NCBI RefSeq assembly: GCF_902829295.1 | Contig: NZ_CADEPL010000055.1 | Location: 62,001-126,000 of the forward strand | DNA length: 64,000 bases | Direction of reading: 5' to 3' | Origin: Vogesella oryzae | GTDB lineage: Bacteria; Pseudomonadota; Gammaproteobacteria; Burkholderiales; Chromobacteriaceae | Shown: positions 10,066 to 18,858 of the stretch, piece by piece | Position numbering within the stretch: position 1 is the stretch's first letter | How the letters are laid out: the number at the start of each line of letters is the position of its first letter | The notes under the pieces: model-generated | What the model was told of the DNA's origin: nothing | The model's input: the letters and a program-made list of their open reading frames with translations, nothing else | Database searches by the model: none | Position numbers and translations under genes: made by a program

Positions 10066-10335
10066 ATGACTCCAGAAACCGTCATCAATCTGGTGCAGAA
10101 CGCGCTGTACGTGCTGATTCTGGTTTCCGCTCCGCCACTGGCGGTGTCGCTGCTGGTCGGTTTGCTGGTGAGCATCCTGCAGGCGGCTACACAGATCAAC
10201 GAAATGACGCTAACGTTCATTCCCAAGCTGCTGGCGATGTTCCTGGTGCTGGTGCTGGCAGGCCCGTGGATGCTGACAACCTTGCTGGATTACATGACAC
10301 GGCTGTTCCAGAGTATTCCCAGTGCCATCGGCTGA
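10066..10335 (+). CDS. fliQ: Flagellar export gate protein FliQ
   Basis: An 89-residue protein with two transmembrane helices (about residues 15-40 and 52-75), the exact size of FliQ. The block SLLVGLLVSILQAATQINEM followed by LTFIPKLLAM is the family signature. It is part of the FliP5-Q4-R1 export gate. It lies between fliP and fliR with 9-bp and 13-bp gaps. Confidence 0.97.
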   Translation: MTPETVINLVQNALYVLILVSAPPLAVSLLVGLLVSILQAATQINEMTLTFIPKLLAMFLVLVLAGPWMLTTLLDYMTRLFQSIPSAIG

Positions 10336-10348
10336 GTATCGCTGACGC

Positions 10349-11125
10349 ATGTTGACCTTCAGCGATACCCAGATCAGCGCGTTTCTAGCCTACTTCCTGT
10401 GGCCATTTGCCCGTATTGTCGGCTTGATGTTGTCCGAGCCCATCCTGTCCTCGCGCAGTATTCCAAGACGCTACAAAGCTGGCTTTGCCCTGATGCTGAC
10501 GGTGCTGCTGGCGCCGGTTCTGCCGCCGTTGCCGGCTATTCCGGTGTTGTCGGCGCAAGGAACCTTGCTGGTGATCCAGCAGTTGCTGATCGGTATCATC
10601 ATGGGCATGGCCATGCGCATCGTGATTACCGCGCTGGAAATGGCCGGTTTCCTGATGGGGACCCAGATGGGTCTGGGTTTTGCCATGTTCTTCGACCCGC
10701 AGCACTCGTCACAGGTGCCGGCGGTATCGCGGGTGCTGACGGTGTTTGCCACCCTGATTTTCCTGAGCTTTGATGGCCACCACGTGTTGATTTCCGCACT
10801 GGTGGACAGCTTCCAGACCTTTCCCATCGGCAGAAGTCTGCCAGCCAGCAGTCTGCGTGAGGTGGCTATCTGGGGCGGCAAACTGTTTACCTGGGGGGTG
10901 TGGCTGTCGCTGCCGGTGGTCGGGAGCCTGCTGGTCGTCAATCTGGCGATCGGCGTCATGACCAGGGCGGCACCACAGTTCAATATCTTTACCTTCGGCT
11001 TCCCGTTGACGCTGATGATCGGTTTCTTCGCGCTGTATCTGTCTTTGCCATTGCTGGAGCCGGCGGTTAGCCAGATTTACCGCGAGGCGTTCGAGTTTAT
11101 TGCGGTGCTGCTGAAGGCGGCCTAG
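10349..11125 (+). CDS. fliR: Flagellar export gate protein FliR
   Basis: A 258-residue protein with about six hydrophobic helices. The segments GLMLSEPILSSRSIPRRYKA and LGFAMFFDPQHSSQVPAVSR are diagnostic. It is the last gene of the fli run; the next gene (yebC) is unrelated. A short hairpin CTAGC-TTTTT-GCTAG (11122-11136) covers the stop codon but lacks a U tract outside the loop. I see no strong terminator here. Confidence 0.96.
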   Translation: MLTFSDTQISAFLAYFLWPFARIVGLMLSEPILSSRSIPRRYKAGFALMLTVLLAPVLPPLPAIPVLSAQGTLLVIQQLLIGIIMGMAMRIVITALEMAGFLMGTQMGLGFAMFFDPQHSSQVPAVSRVLTVFATLIFLSFDGHHVLISALVDSFQTFPIGRSLPASSLREVAIWGGKLFTWGVWLSLPVVGSLLVVNLAIGVMTRAAPQFNIFTFGFPLTLMIGFFALYLSLPLLEPAVSQIYREAFEFIAVLLKAA

Positions 11126-11206
11126 CTTTTTGCTAGAATACCGCGCTACCTATTTTCTCGGCTTGCCACTGTGTGAGCCGCAAACCACTGATATACCGAG
11201 GCTTTT

Positions 11207-11932
11207 ATGGCTGGCCACAGCAAATGGGCGAACATTAAGCACAAGAAAGAACGCGCCGACGCCAAGCGCGGCAAGATTTTTACTCGCCTGATCAAGGAAA
11301 TTACCGTTGCGGCCAAGATGGGCGGCGCGGATATCGACTCCAACCCGCGCCTGCGTCTGGCGGTGGATAAGGCCTGGGATGCCAACATGCCCAAGGACAA
11401 CATCCAGCGCGCTATCGACCGCGGTGCCGGCACCATGGAAGGCGTTGACTACCAGGAGTGCCGTTACGAGGGTTACGGTATTGGCGGCGCCGCAGTGATG
11501 GTGGATTGCCTGACCGATAACAAGACCCGTACCGTTGCCGATGTACGCCATGCCTTCTCCAAATACGGCGGCAATATGGGTACTGACGGTTGCGTGGCGT
11601 TCCAGTTCACCCATTGTGGCGCGCTGCTGTACGCACCGGGCGTGGATGAAGATGCGCTGATGGAAGCAGCACTGGAAGCGGGCGCTGACGACGTGATCAC
11701 CAACGACGACGGTTCGCTGGAAGTGCTGACCCCGCCGTATGAATTCCCGGTGATCAAGGCTGCGCTGGAAGCTGCCGGCTTCAAGGCGGAAGGTGGGGAA
11801 GTGACCATGCGCCCGCAGAATGAAACCGAGCTGGCCGGCGACGATGCCGTGCGTATGCAGAAGCTGCTGGATGCGCTGGAAGACCTTGACGATGTGCAGG
11901 AGGTGTATACCTCCGCCGTGCTGGAAGACTGA
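11207..11932 (+). CDS. yebC: YebC/PmpR family transcriptional/translational regulator
   Basis: A 241-residue TACO1/YebC family protein beginning [20 protein letters not shown], a near-invariant family start. Members have been reported as DNA-binding regulators (PmpR) and as factors that relieve ribosome stalling. It is transcribed alone: 81 bp after fliR, with an extended -10-like TGCTAGAAT at 11131-11139 and a strong terminator after the stop. Confidence 0.95.
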   Translation: MAGHSKWANIKHKKERADAKRGKIFTRLIKEITVAAKMGGADIDSNPRLRLAVDKAWDANMPKDNIQRAIDRGAGTMEGVDYQECRYEGYGIGGAAVMVDCLTDNKTRTVADVRHAFSKYGGNMGTDGCVAFQFTHCGALLYAPGVDEDALMEAALEAGADDVITNDDGSLEVLTPPYEFPVIKAALEAAGFKAEGGEVTMRPQNETELAGDDAVRMQKLLDALEDLDDVQEVYTSAVLED

Positions 11933-11951
11933 TCGTCAGCACTTCGCAAGT

Positions 11952-11985
11952 AAAAAGCCTGCATCGCAAGATGCAGGCTTTTTTT
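11952..11985 (+). terminator. Rho-independent terminator of yebC
   Basis: A 13-bp perfect stem (AAAAGCCTGCATC / GATGCAGGCTTTT) with a GCAA loop and a following T run. It lies 20 bp after the yebC stop. Confidence 0.92.
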
Positions 11986-12001
11986 GTTTGCTGCGGACCA
12001 T

Positions 12002-12027
12002 AAGGTTGGCCGCATGCGGCCAACCTT
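12002..12027. repeat. 26-bp perfect palindrome made of two GGTTGGCCGCA copies
   Basis: AAGGTTGGCCGCA is followed directly by its exact reverse complement, with no spacer. It sits 5 bp beyond the glsA stop, between the convergent yebC and glsA genes. It is an inverted pair of the dispersed motif described in the findings and could serve as a terminator stem for glsA, although no T run follows. Confidence 0.85.
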
Positions 12028-12032
12028 GTCGG

Positions 12033-12947
12033 CTAGAACACCGATTCGCCACTGCGGGTGGTAAAGCGGTCCAGCGCTTCCAGCCCGGCCAGCGAGTTAC
12101 CGCGTGCATCCAGCCCCGGGCTCCATACCGCGATGCTCATCTTGCCCGGCAAAATCGCCAGGATCCCGCCGCCCACGCCGCTCTTGCATGGCAGCCCAAC
12201 GCGGTAGGCAAACTCGCCGGCGGCATCGTAGGTGCCGCAGGTCAGCATGATGGCGTTGATCTGCTTGGCCTGGCTGCGGCTGAGGCGTTGCTGGCTGCTC
12301 ACCGGCGAGATGCCATGATTGGCCAGAAACAGGCCGGCGCGCGCCAGTTCGCGCACGTTCATGCGGATGCTGCAGGCGCGGAAGTAGTGCGCCAGCAGCG
12401 GCTCGACACCGTTACGGATGTTGTCGCAGCTTTTCATGAAGTGACCCAGGGCGGCATTGCGGTGGCCGTGCTCGGCTTCCGATGCCGCAATCACATAGTC
12501 GAAATCGATTGCCGCTTCGCCGCATTCTTCGCGCAGGAAACTGCGCAGTGCGCTGCTGCTGTCGCCGAACTCGCTGATGGCGATATCGGTGACGACCAGG
12601 GCACCGGCATTGATGAACGGGTTGCGCGGGATGCCGTGCTCGTACTCCAGTTGCACCAGCGAGTTGAACGGGTTGCCGGAAGGCTCCTTGCCGACGCGTT
12701 GCCACAGTGCTTCGCCGTGGCTGCGCAGGGTATGCGCCAGCATGAAGGCTTTGGAAATGCTCTGGATGGAGAAGCGCTTGTCGGCCAGACCTGTGGTGTA
12801 GACCGCGCCATCCAGCGTGGCAACCGCCATGGCGAATTGCTGCGGGCTTTCCATCGCCAGTGCCGGGATGTAATCGGCTGGCTTGCCTTGTGCCAGATAG
12901 GGTTCGACATCATGCGCGATGCTGTCGATGAGACTCTGAATGTCCAT
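12033..12947 (-). CDS. glsA: Glutaminase
   Basis: A 304-residue serine-dependent glutaminase (beta-lactamase-like fold) that hydrolyses glutamine to glutamate and ammonia; about 300 residues is normal. The catalytic Ser-x-x-Lys motif is SISKAF (about residues 63-68), and NPFINAGALVVTD and the GLPCKSGVGGGI block are conserved. It is transcribed away from its neighbour and ends against the palindrome at 12002-12027. The segment 12948-13058 between this gene and the HD hydrolase holds nothing I recognise. Confidence 0.96.
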   Translation of the reverse strand: MDIQSLIDSIAHDVEPYLAQGKPADYIPALAMESPQQFAMAVATLDGAVYTTGLADKRFSIQSISKAFMLAHTLRSHGEALWQRVGKEPSGNPFNSLVQLEYEHGIPRNPFINAGALVVTDIAISEFGDSSSALRSFLREECGEAAIDFDYVIAASEAEHGHRNAALGHFMKSCDNIRNGVEPLLAHYFRACSIRMNVRELARAGLFLANHGISPVSSQQRLSRSQAKQINAIMLTCGTYDAAGEFAYRVGLPCKSGVGGGILAILPGKMSIAVWSPGLDARGNSLAGLEALDRFTTRSGESVF

Positions 12948-13058
12948 ATTGCTCTGTCAGGTGTTGTTATGTGGTACTGCCGCCGCCAGCGCCATCTGTG
13001 TGGCTTGCTGCTGGTGGCGGTGCGGGCAGTGCCGCGGCCAGCTAGGCCGCAGGCGCTG

Positions 13059-13703
13059 TCAGGTTGCCCATTCCGCGACAAAACTGTCACGGAACTGGTA
13101 TAGCCAGGCAAGACGGGCTTCGCCCAGGGTCTTGCCGGCATTGGTCTGCATGCTGGCCGGCAGAGCGGCCAGTTTTACGGCGATATGGTCGAGCGCGTAC
13201 TGGCGGTCATTCAGTTCGCGGCTGTTGCCGAGGACGTCGTCCGGGTGGGCCAGCTGGCTGTTCATGCGACCGGCGGTGTAAAACAGCCGTGCCAGCCCGA
13301 CCGCGCCGAGCGCATCCAGCCGGTCGGCATCCTGCACGATCTGTGCTTCGAGCGTCTGCGGCGGGATGGCGGCGGAAAAACTGTGTGCCTCGATGGCGTG
13401 GGCGACGGCGGCCAACCTGTCGGCAGGAAAACCCATTGCGGCCAGTTTGCTGCTGGCAAGCGCCGCGGCCTGGCGCGAGGCCAGTTGGCGCTGGGGATGG
13501 TTCTTCGGCAGGTTGACCAGGTCGTGCAGGTAACAGGCGGTCATCACTACCAGCGCATCGGCCTCGGGGTAGTCAGCCAGCAGTTGCCGGGCGGTGTTCC
13601 ACACCCGTTGCAGGTGATTGAGGTCATGAGCACCGTCGTCGCCGGCATGGCGGCGGGCCAGCTCCGCACAGCGCGGTTGCCAGATGGCAAGCAGGGAGGT
13701 CAT
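13059..13703 (-). CDS. HD-domain phosphohydrolase (YedJ-like)
   Basis: A 214-residue protein with the HD-superfamily metal motif: H at GAHDLNHLQRV, HD at CYLHDLVNLP, and a distal Asp in IVQDADRLDALGA. The order H...HD...D and the phrase DADRLDALGAVGLAR fit the E. coli YedJ-type predicted hydrolases, whose substrate is not settled. ATG 13703 is chosen: it has GGGAGG-like purines upstream and avoids a 23-residue extension of non-coding character. It lies downstream of motA but beyond motA's terminator. Confidence 0.85.
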   Translation of the reverse strand: MTSLLAIWQPRCAELARRHAGDDGAHDLNHLQRVWNTARQLLADYPEADALVVMTACYLHDLVNLPKNHPQRQLASRQAAALASSKLAAMGFPADRLAAVAHAIEAHSFSAAIPPQTLEAQIVQDADRLDALGAVGLARLFYTAGRMNSQLAHPDDVLGNSRELNDRQYALDHIAVKLAALPASMQTNAGKTLGEARLAWLYQFRDSFVAEWAT

Positions 13704-13770
13704 GTGATGTCCGAGCGTGAAAGGTCGCCCATTTAAAAAGCCGCTACCGGTGCTGTCAATGTGTCGACCC

Positions 13771-13801
13771 ATAAAAGCAAAGGCGCCCTACAGGGCGCCT
13801 T
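13771..13801 (-). terminator. Terminator of motA
   Basis: Read on the minus strand: AAGGCGCCC, a TGTA loop, GGGCGCCTT, then TTGCTTTTAT. The 9-bp GC-rich stem ends 23 bp past the motA stop and separates motA from the HD hydrolase. Confidence 0.85.
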
Positions 13802-13823
13802 GCGGGGGCAATAAACTGCCGGC

Positions 13824-14684
13824 TTATTTCTTGCTCTTGATGCTTTCTTCCAGTTCGGCAAAGCTCGGGCGTTCGGTGGAGTACAGTACCTTGCGGCCGA
13901 ATTCCACCGCAGTCTGCGGCGCATAGCCCTGCATGCTGGCCAGCAGCACGGTCTTGATGCACTGGAATTCCTTGGTGTTTTCATCCAGTTTCTGCTCCAG
14001 CAGCGTGCCCAGCGGGCCGACAAAAGCATAGGCCAGCAGAATACCTAGGAAGGTACCGACCAGCGCCGAGCCAATCATGCCGCCCAGCACGGCCGGCGGC
14101 TGGCCCACCGAGCCCATGGTATTCACCACCCCCAGCACCGCGGCCACGATACCGAATGCCGGTAGCGCATCGCCCAGACGGGTAATGGCGGCGGCCGGCG
14201 CATGACCTTCGTGGTGGTGGGTTTCGATCTCGATGTCCATCAGGTTTTCGATTTCCATCGCATTCAGGTTGCCGGACACCATGATGCGCAGGTAATCGGT
14301 GATGAAGTCCATGATGTGGTGGTCTTTGGAAATGGCTTCGTACTTGGAGAACACCGGACTGTTGTGCGGGTCATCCACGTCCTTTTCCACCGACATCAGG
14401 CCTTCCTTGCGGATCTTGACCAGAATCTCGAACAGCATGCCCAACAGGTCCATATAGCGGGCCTTGGTATAGCGCGAGCCTTTGAACAGGGTAGGCAGGG
14501 CGCTTTTCACTGCCTTGAGGGTCTTGCCCTGGTTGGTTACGACAAAGGCGCCCAGCGAGCCGCCAAAAATAGCCATCAGCTCCGTTGGCAAGGCATGGAT
14601 GATCACCATCATGTTGCCTTCGTGGAGGATGTAGGCGCCAAAGATACAGACCAGCGCGATGGCGTAACCGATTAAAACGTTCAT
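13824..14684 (-). CDS. motA: Flagellar motor stator protein MotA (stand-alone)
   Basis: A 286-residue MotA with four transmembrane helices: two near the N-terminus (residues 1-20 and 30-52) and two after residue 165 (ALPAFGIVAAVLGVVNTMG and VGTFLGILLAYAFVGPLGTL). The conserved Pro of TM3 is in DALPAFGIV. The cytoplasmic loop between TM2 and TM3 carries the charged residues that face FliG. MotA forms the pentamer around a MotB dimer. No motB follows: the next feature downstream is its own terminator, and the only B-type stator gene in the window is 39 kb away. Confidence 0.93.
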   Translation of the reverse strand: MNVLIGYAIALVCIFGAYILHEGNMMVIIHALPTELMAIFGGSLGAFVVTNQGKTLKAVKSALPTLFKGSRYTKARYMDLLGMLFEILVKIRKEGLMSVEKDVDDPHNSPVFSKYEAISKDHHIMDFITDYLRIMVSGNLNAMEIENLMDIEIETHHHEGHAPAAAITRLGDALPAFGIVAAVLGVVNTMGSVGQPPAVLGGMIGSALVGTFLGILLAYAFVGPLGTLLEQKLDENTKEFQCIKTVLLASMQGYAPQTAVEFGRKVLYSTERPSFAELEESIKSKK

Positions 14685-14741
14685 GGGCCTGCGGTCCCCT
14701 CGGTATGCAAGGCAAGTAGTTCACTATGGGTCAATGGACTG

Positions 14742-14815
14742 GGCATTGCCAATTGCCTTGGCAATGCCGCCCGTGTAGCTGGTTCGCATTCATTCTGTTT
14801 CAAGCGAATGCGAAC
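14742..14815. repeat. Two inverted repeats upstream of motA
   Basis: GGCATTGCC (14742-14750) pairs with GGCAATGCC (14760-14768). GTTCGCATTC (14782-14791) pairs with GAATGCGAAC (14806-14815). Both stems are perfect (9 and 10 bp). They lie in the 199-bp gap between the psuG 3' end and the motA start. One could terminate psuG and the other could sit in the motA leader; neither has a clear T run. I see no sigma-28 promoter (TAAA-N15-GCCGATAA) here. Confidence 0.7.
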
Positions 14816-14883
14816 ACCGGATGCTACCGGATTGCCCCCGCACTGCCAACCACGCAACTGGTCGTATGTGGCGTGCTGATACC

Positions 14884-15807
14884 TCAGTGCAGCTGGTCGT
14901 AGGCGCCGGCGATCGCTGCGGCCAACCTGGCGTTGTTGAGTACCAGCTGGATGTTAGAGGCCAGGCTGTCGCCGCCGGTCAGCTCGCAGACACGGGCCAG
15001 CAGGAAAGGTGTGGACTCCTTGCCGGCAATGCCTTGCTGCTCGGCTTCTTGCAATGCCTGGCCAATCGCGGCATCGATCTTGTCGCGTGGCATGGCGTAC
15101 TGTTCCGGGATCGGGTTGGCAATCACCATGCCACCTTTGAGACCGAGCTGCCATTTGGCCTGCATCACTGCGGCGATGTCGCTGGCCTCGTCCAGCTGAT
15201 AGTCCACGCCGAAGTCGCTATCACGGGTGAAAAAGGCTGGCAGGCGGGCAGTACGGTAGCCGATTACCGGTACGCCGTGGGTTTCTAGGTATTCCAGCGT
15301 CAGGCCCAGGTCGAGGATGGACTTGGCGCCGGCGCACACCACGGCTACCGGGGTTTGTGCCAGCTCCTGCAGGTCGGCAGACACATCAAAGCTTTTCTCC
15401 GCGCCGCGATGGACGCCGCCGATGCCGCCGGTGGCAAACACGCGGATGCCGGCCATGGCGGCGATGATCATGGTGGAGGCCACGGTGGTGGCGCCGGTGC
15501 GCTTGCCCGCCACGATGAAGGGCAGGTCGCGGCGGCTGACTTTCACCACCTCACGGCCGGCTTTGCCCAAGTGTTCGATTTCATCGCGACGTAAGCCGGC
15601 TTTCAGGCGGCCATCGATGATGGCGATGGTGGCCGGTACCGCGCCGTGGGCGCGTACTTCGGCTTCCACGCGCAGCGCGGTTTCCACGTTCTGCGGATAG
15701 GGCATGCCGTGCGAGATGATGGTGGACTCCAGGGCGACCACCGGTTTGCCCGCGGCCAGTGCCGCTGCCACATCAGGATGAATATCGAGGTAGAGGTTGC
15801 TAGTCAT
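14884..15807 (-). CDS. psuG: Pseudouridine-5'-phosphate glycosidase
   Basis: A 307-residue PsuG family enzyme, which reversibly splits pseudouridine 5'-phosphate into uracil and ribose 5-phosphate. Family blocks visible are VVALESTIISHGMPYPQN, TGGIGGVHRG and the C-terminal LTGGDSLASNIQLVLNNARL. It starts 15 bp after psuK stops, so the two form an operon that performs kinase then glycosidase steps of pseudouridine salvage. Confidence 0.96.
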   Translation of the reverse strand: MTSNLYLDIHPDVAAALAAGKPVVALESTIISHGMPYPQNVETALRVEAEVRAHGAVPATIAIIDGRLKAGLRRDEIEHLGKAGREVVKVSRRDLPFIVAGKRTGATTVASTMIIAAMAGIRVFATGGIGGVHRGAEKSFDVSADLQELAQTPVAVVCAGAKSILDLGLTLEYLETHGVPVIGYRTARLPAFFTRDSDFGVDYQLDEASDIAAVMQAKWQLGLKGGMVIANPIPEQYAMPRDKIDAAIGQALQEAEQQGIAGKESTPFLLARVCELTGGDSLASNIQLVLNNARLAAAIAGAYDQLH

Positions 15808-15822
15808 GGTTCTGCTTTCGTA

Positions 15823-16914
15823 TCAGGCATGTCTGGCCAGCCAGTCGGCGACGGCCGTGGTGGACAGGCTGGGGTGGTTGGTGGCGGGCGAGCTCAGGGT
15901 GAGGGCAGCGCAGGCATGGGCAAACGGCAGGCTGTCCGCCAGCGGCCAACCTTGCAGATAGCCATGCACGATACCGGCCATCAAGGCATCGCCGGCGCCG
16001 GTGGCATTGGCGACGCTGACTGCCATGGCGGGTAGTTGGCCGCGGCTGCCATCGGCATGGCTCCAGCAGATGCCTTGTTCGCCCAGGCTCAACACCAGTT
16101 GCTGCAGCCCTTGCCGGTGAAACCAGTCCGCCACCCGGTCCGCATCGTCGGGCGTGCGCAGTGGCAGGCCGCTGAGCGCTTCCGCTTCCTGGCGATTGGG
16201 TTTGAGGGTGTGGATCTGGCCCAGCCACGGCAGCAGGCGCCGGCACTTGTGTACCGACACGGTATCGGCAAATACCGGGCACTCGCCGCGATGGGCAAAA
16301 ATCCACTGTAGCGAGGCTTCCGGCAGGTTGCTGTCGATTACCAGCGTGCTGGCGTTGCGCAACCGCTCCAGCTTGTCGGCCAGGCGTTCCGGTCCCAGCC
16401 GTCGCAGGATGTCCATGTCGTTGATGGCCACCGTCATTTCGCCATCCGGGCCATGCAGCGACAGGTAGGTGGAGGTGGCCTCGTCCGGCAACGTCCAGCA
16501 GTCGCGAATATCCACGCCGGCCTTGTGGCAGGCGTCGAGCAGCGTGCGGCCGTACAGATCTTCTCCCACCACGGTGAGCAGGCGCGCGTCGTTGCCAAGG
16601 CGTGCCAGGTTCTCGGCGATATTGCGGGCCACGCCGCCCGGCGAGCAGCGAATGCGCCCCGGGGTGGAGTCGCCGTCCTGCAGCGGCTGCTTGCTGCTGC
16701 CGCTGATGTCCATGTTGGCACCGCCGATCAGCAATACGTATTGCTGGCGGGCAAGGATGTAGCCCTTGCCGAGAATGCGGCCTTTCTGCATCAGGTTCAT
16801 GATGTGGCCGGCCACGGCCGAGCGGCTGATGCCGAGGCGATCGGCCAGTTCCTGCTGCGGAATCAGCGGCTCGTCGCGCAGGATGGCAAGAATTTGTTGT
16901 TCGCGTCCGGTCAT
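15823..16914 (-). CDS. psuK: Pseudouridine kinase with N-terminal winged helix
   Basis: A 363-residue PfkB-family sugar kinase. Residues 1-55 form a helix-turn-helix (LADRLGISRSAVAGHIMNL), and the kinase domain follows from LLIGGANMDISG, with the ATP/anion-hole motif NATGAGDALMAG near residue 305. Kinases of this shape phosphorylate pseudouridine at the 5' position. The fused HTH suggests it may also regulate its own operon, which fits the inverted repeats in its leader. No Shine-Dalgarno is visible, because the operator repeats occupy that space. Confidence 0.92.
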   Translation of the reverse strand: MTGREQQILAILRDEPLIPQQELADRLGISRSAVAGHIMNLMQKGRILGKGYILARQQYVLLIGGANMDISGSSKQPLQDGDSTPGRIRCSPGGVARNIAENLARLGNDARLLTVVGEDLYGRTLLDACHKAGVDIRDCWTLPDEATSTYLSLHGPDGEMTVAINDMDILRRLGPERLADKLERLRNASTLVIDSNLPEASLQWIFAHRGECPVFADTVSVHKCRRLLPWLGQIHTLKPNRQEAEALSGLPLRTPDDADRVADWFHRQGLQQLVLSLGEQGICWSHADGSRGQLPAMAVSVANATGAGDALMAGIVHGYLQGWPLADSLPFAHACAALTLSSPATNHPSLSTTAVADWLARHA

Positions 16915-16917
16915 TTG

Positions 16918-16978
16918 ACAAATGTTTGTTGTACAAACTTAAGTTTGAATTTTCGATGCGATCACTAGCCAGTGTCAA
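16918..16978 (-). promoter_or_regulatory. psuKG promoter with a nested operator-like repeat array
   Basis: Minus strand: -35 TTGACA (16973-16978, consensus), an 18-bp spacer and -10 GAAAAT (16949-16954). Between the -10 and the ATG lie alternating half-sites: ACAAA (16918-16922), TTTGT (16925-16929) and ACAAA (16933-16937), plus the perfect 14-bp palindrome CAAACTTAAGTTTG (16934-16947). Binding there would block initiation or elongation. Confidence 0.65.
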
Positions 16979-17003
16979 GCGGTGCCGCTGGCCGGCGTGC
17001 AAA

Positions 17004-17048
17004 GGTTGGCCGCATGAAAAAACGGCCGGAGGCAAGGCTTCCGGCCGT
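17004..17048 (-). terminator. Terminator of the SbmA-like ABC gene, next to one GGTTGGCCGCA copy
   Basis: Minus strand: a perfect stem ACGGCCGGA / TCCGGCCGT (17022-17048) followed by six T (complement of A 17017-17022). A copy of the dispersed motif lies at 17004-17014. It is 19 bp past the stop of the ABC transporter gene. Confidence 0.88.
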
Positions 17049-17067
17049 CAGTGACGAGTTTGCAGGA

Positions 17068-18858
17068 TCAGGTTGGTTGCAATTGCCAATTGCCGCCGCC
17101 CTCAAGTAGCAGCTGCTGGTCGTGATGCGCCAGCAGGGTGCTGCGATGGCCGACGCTGATCAGCGTGGTATGCGGCAGGCGCTCGCGCAGCAGGCGGTAC
17201 AGCGCATCTTCCAGCCCTTCGTCCATCGCCGAGGTGGCCTCGTCGAGGAAGGCAACCCGCGGTGCGGTCAACAGCAGGCGCCCGAATGCCAGGCGTTGCT
17301 GCTCGCCCAGCGACAGGGTGTGACTCCAGTCGGTATCGACATCCAGCTTGTCGGCCAGATGGCCCAGGTGCACGGCTTGCAGCGCGGCAACGGCACCACT
17401 GTCGTCATGGCTGGCCTGGTTGGGGTAGTACAGGGCATCGCGCAATGTGCCCAGCGGCAGGTATGGGCGTTGCGACAGGAATAGTAGCTGGTCGGGCCAC
17501 GGATGCTGCATCTGGCCGTCGCAGTACGGCCACAGGCCGGCGATGGCGCGCAGCAGCGTGGTCTTGCCGCTGCCGGACGGGCCGCGGATCAGCAATGCCT
17601 GTCCGCCTTCCAGCGTCAGGTCCAGTTTGCTCAGCAACGGCAGTTTGTCGGGGCGGCGTACGTTCAGCCCGTGCAGGGTCAGGCCGGCTTCGCGCAGGGT
17701 GTGGTGCGGCTGCGGCAGATGGGCGGCGGCTTCTACCGCATCCATGAAGCCGGTAAGACGATCCAGCACCGCCTTGTACTCGGCAAAGCTGTCGTACGCG
17801 CTACGGAAGAACGACAGGTTGCCTTGCAGCTGGCCAAAGGCTTGCGCGGTCTGCACCATGTCGCCCAGCGAGATCTGCTTGGCAAAGAAGCGCTTGGCCT
17901 GGATCAGGAACGGAAATACCGCGGCGGTCTGACTGACAACCAGGTTGAAGCCGCTGAATTTCAGGCTCCGGAACACGATCTGCCACACGTTATCGATGAT
18001 GTTGTCGAAGCGGTGGCGCAGGGTACGGCCTTCGACGGCTTCGCCACGATAGAACGCGACGCTCTCGCCGTATTCGCGCAGACGGATCAGCGAGTAACGG
18101 TAGTCGGCACCCAGTTTTTCGTTGAGGAAGTTGAGGCGGATCAGTGGCTTACCGATGCGGAATGCCAGTACCGTGGCGATGATTACATAGACGTAGACCA
18201 TGAACACCATGCCGCGCGGGATGTCCACGCCAAACAGTGTCAGCACGCCGGACAGTCCCCACAGGATCAGGGTGAACTCGAAGGTGGAGACCAGGGCGTC
18301 TATTACCCCCATCGACAGCGACAGCGAGCTGGAGACGAAGCTGGCGATGTCCTGCTGGATACGCTGGTCCGGGTTATCGCTGGGGTTTTCCAGGTGGGCG
18401 GTACGGTAGTAGGCCTGACGGTTCAGCCAGCGCTTGAGCATGCCCTCGTTCAGCCATTGCCGCCAGCGGATCACGAATGCCTGCTGCAGGTAGTATTCCA
18501 GCAGCGAGCGGCCAACGTGTACCGTGGCCAGCGCCACGAAAATCCACATCGAGCTCCAGAACAGCTTGGCATCCCACTTCTGCAGCGCGGTGTACATGCC
18601 GTTGTACCAGTTGGAAAACAGCACGTTGACCCGCACCCCGGCCAGGGTGATCAGCAAAATCAGCAAAATCGCCAGCAGCGGGCGCCAGCCGTTTTTAGCC
18701 GGCAGGAAAAATTCACCGGCAAGGCGCCAGAATTGCTTTCCCCAGAGGGTGTGACGCGTCAGCAGCCTGATGGCCACGGCACTGACCAGCAGCGTAATCG
18801 CCATGGCCTTGACCAGCCAGATCGTGCTGCCGAGTAATTCCTGACTCCAATCCATCAT
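17068..18858 (-). CDS. SbmA/BacA-like (YddA-type) ABC transporter, fused permease-ATPase
   Basis: A 596-residue half-transporter. An N-terminal region with about six membrane helices and the SbmA/BacA-like motifs (VRVNVLFSNWYNGMYTALQ, NPDQRIQQDI) is followed by an ABC domain: Walker A RGPSGSGKTTL, signature LSLGEQQRLAFGR, Walker B APRVAFLDEATSA. The bacterial family includes uncharacterised YddA and peptide/cobalamin transporters, so the substrate is open. Met 18855 is an equally good start. It is divergent from cysS. Confidence 0.88.
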   Translation of the reverse strand: MMDWSQELLGSTIWLVKAMAITLLVSAVAIRLLTRHTLWGKQFWRLAGEFFLPAKNGWRPLLAILLILLITLAGVRVNVLFSNWYNGMYTALQKWDAKLFWSSMWIFVALATVHVGRSLLEYYLQQAFVIRWRQWLNEGMLKRWLNRQAYYRTAHLENPSDNPDQRIQQDIASFVSSSLSLSMGVIDALVSTFEFTLILWGLSGVLTLFGVDIPRGMVFMVYVYVIIATVLAFRIGKPLIRLNFLNEKLGADYRYSLIRLREYGESVAFYRGEAVEGRTLRHRFDNIIDNVWQIVFRSLKFSGFNLVVSQTAAVFPFLIQAKRFFAKQISLGDMVQTAQAFGQLQGNLSFFRSAYDSFAEYKAVLDRLTGFMDAVEAAAHLPQPHHTLREAGLTLHGLNVRRPDKLPLLSKLDLTLEGGQALLIRGPSGSGKTTLLRAIAGLWPYCDGQMQHPWPDQLLFLSQRPYLPLGTLRDALYYPNQASHDDSGAVAALQAVHLGHLADKLDVDTDWSHTLSLGEQQRLAFGRLLLTAPRVAFLDEATSAMDEGLEDALYRLLRERLPHTTLISVGHRSTLLAHHDQQLLLEGGGNWQLQPT

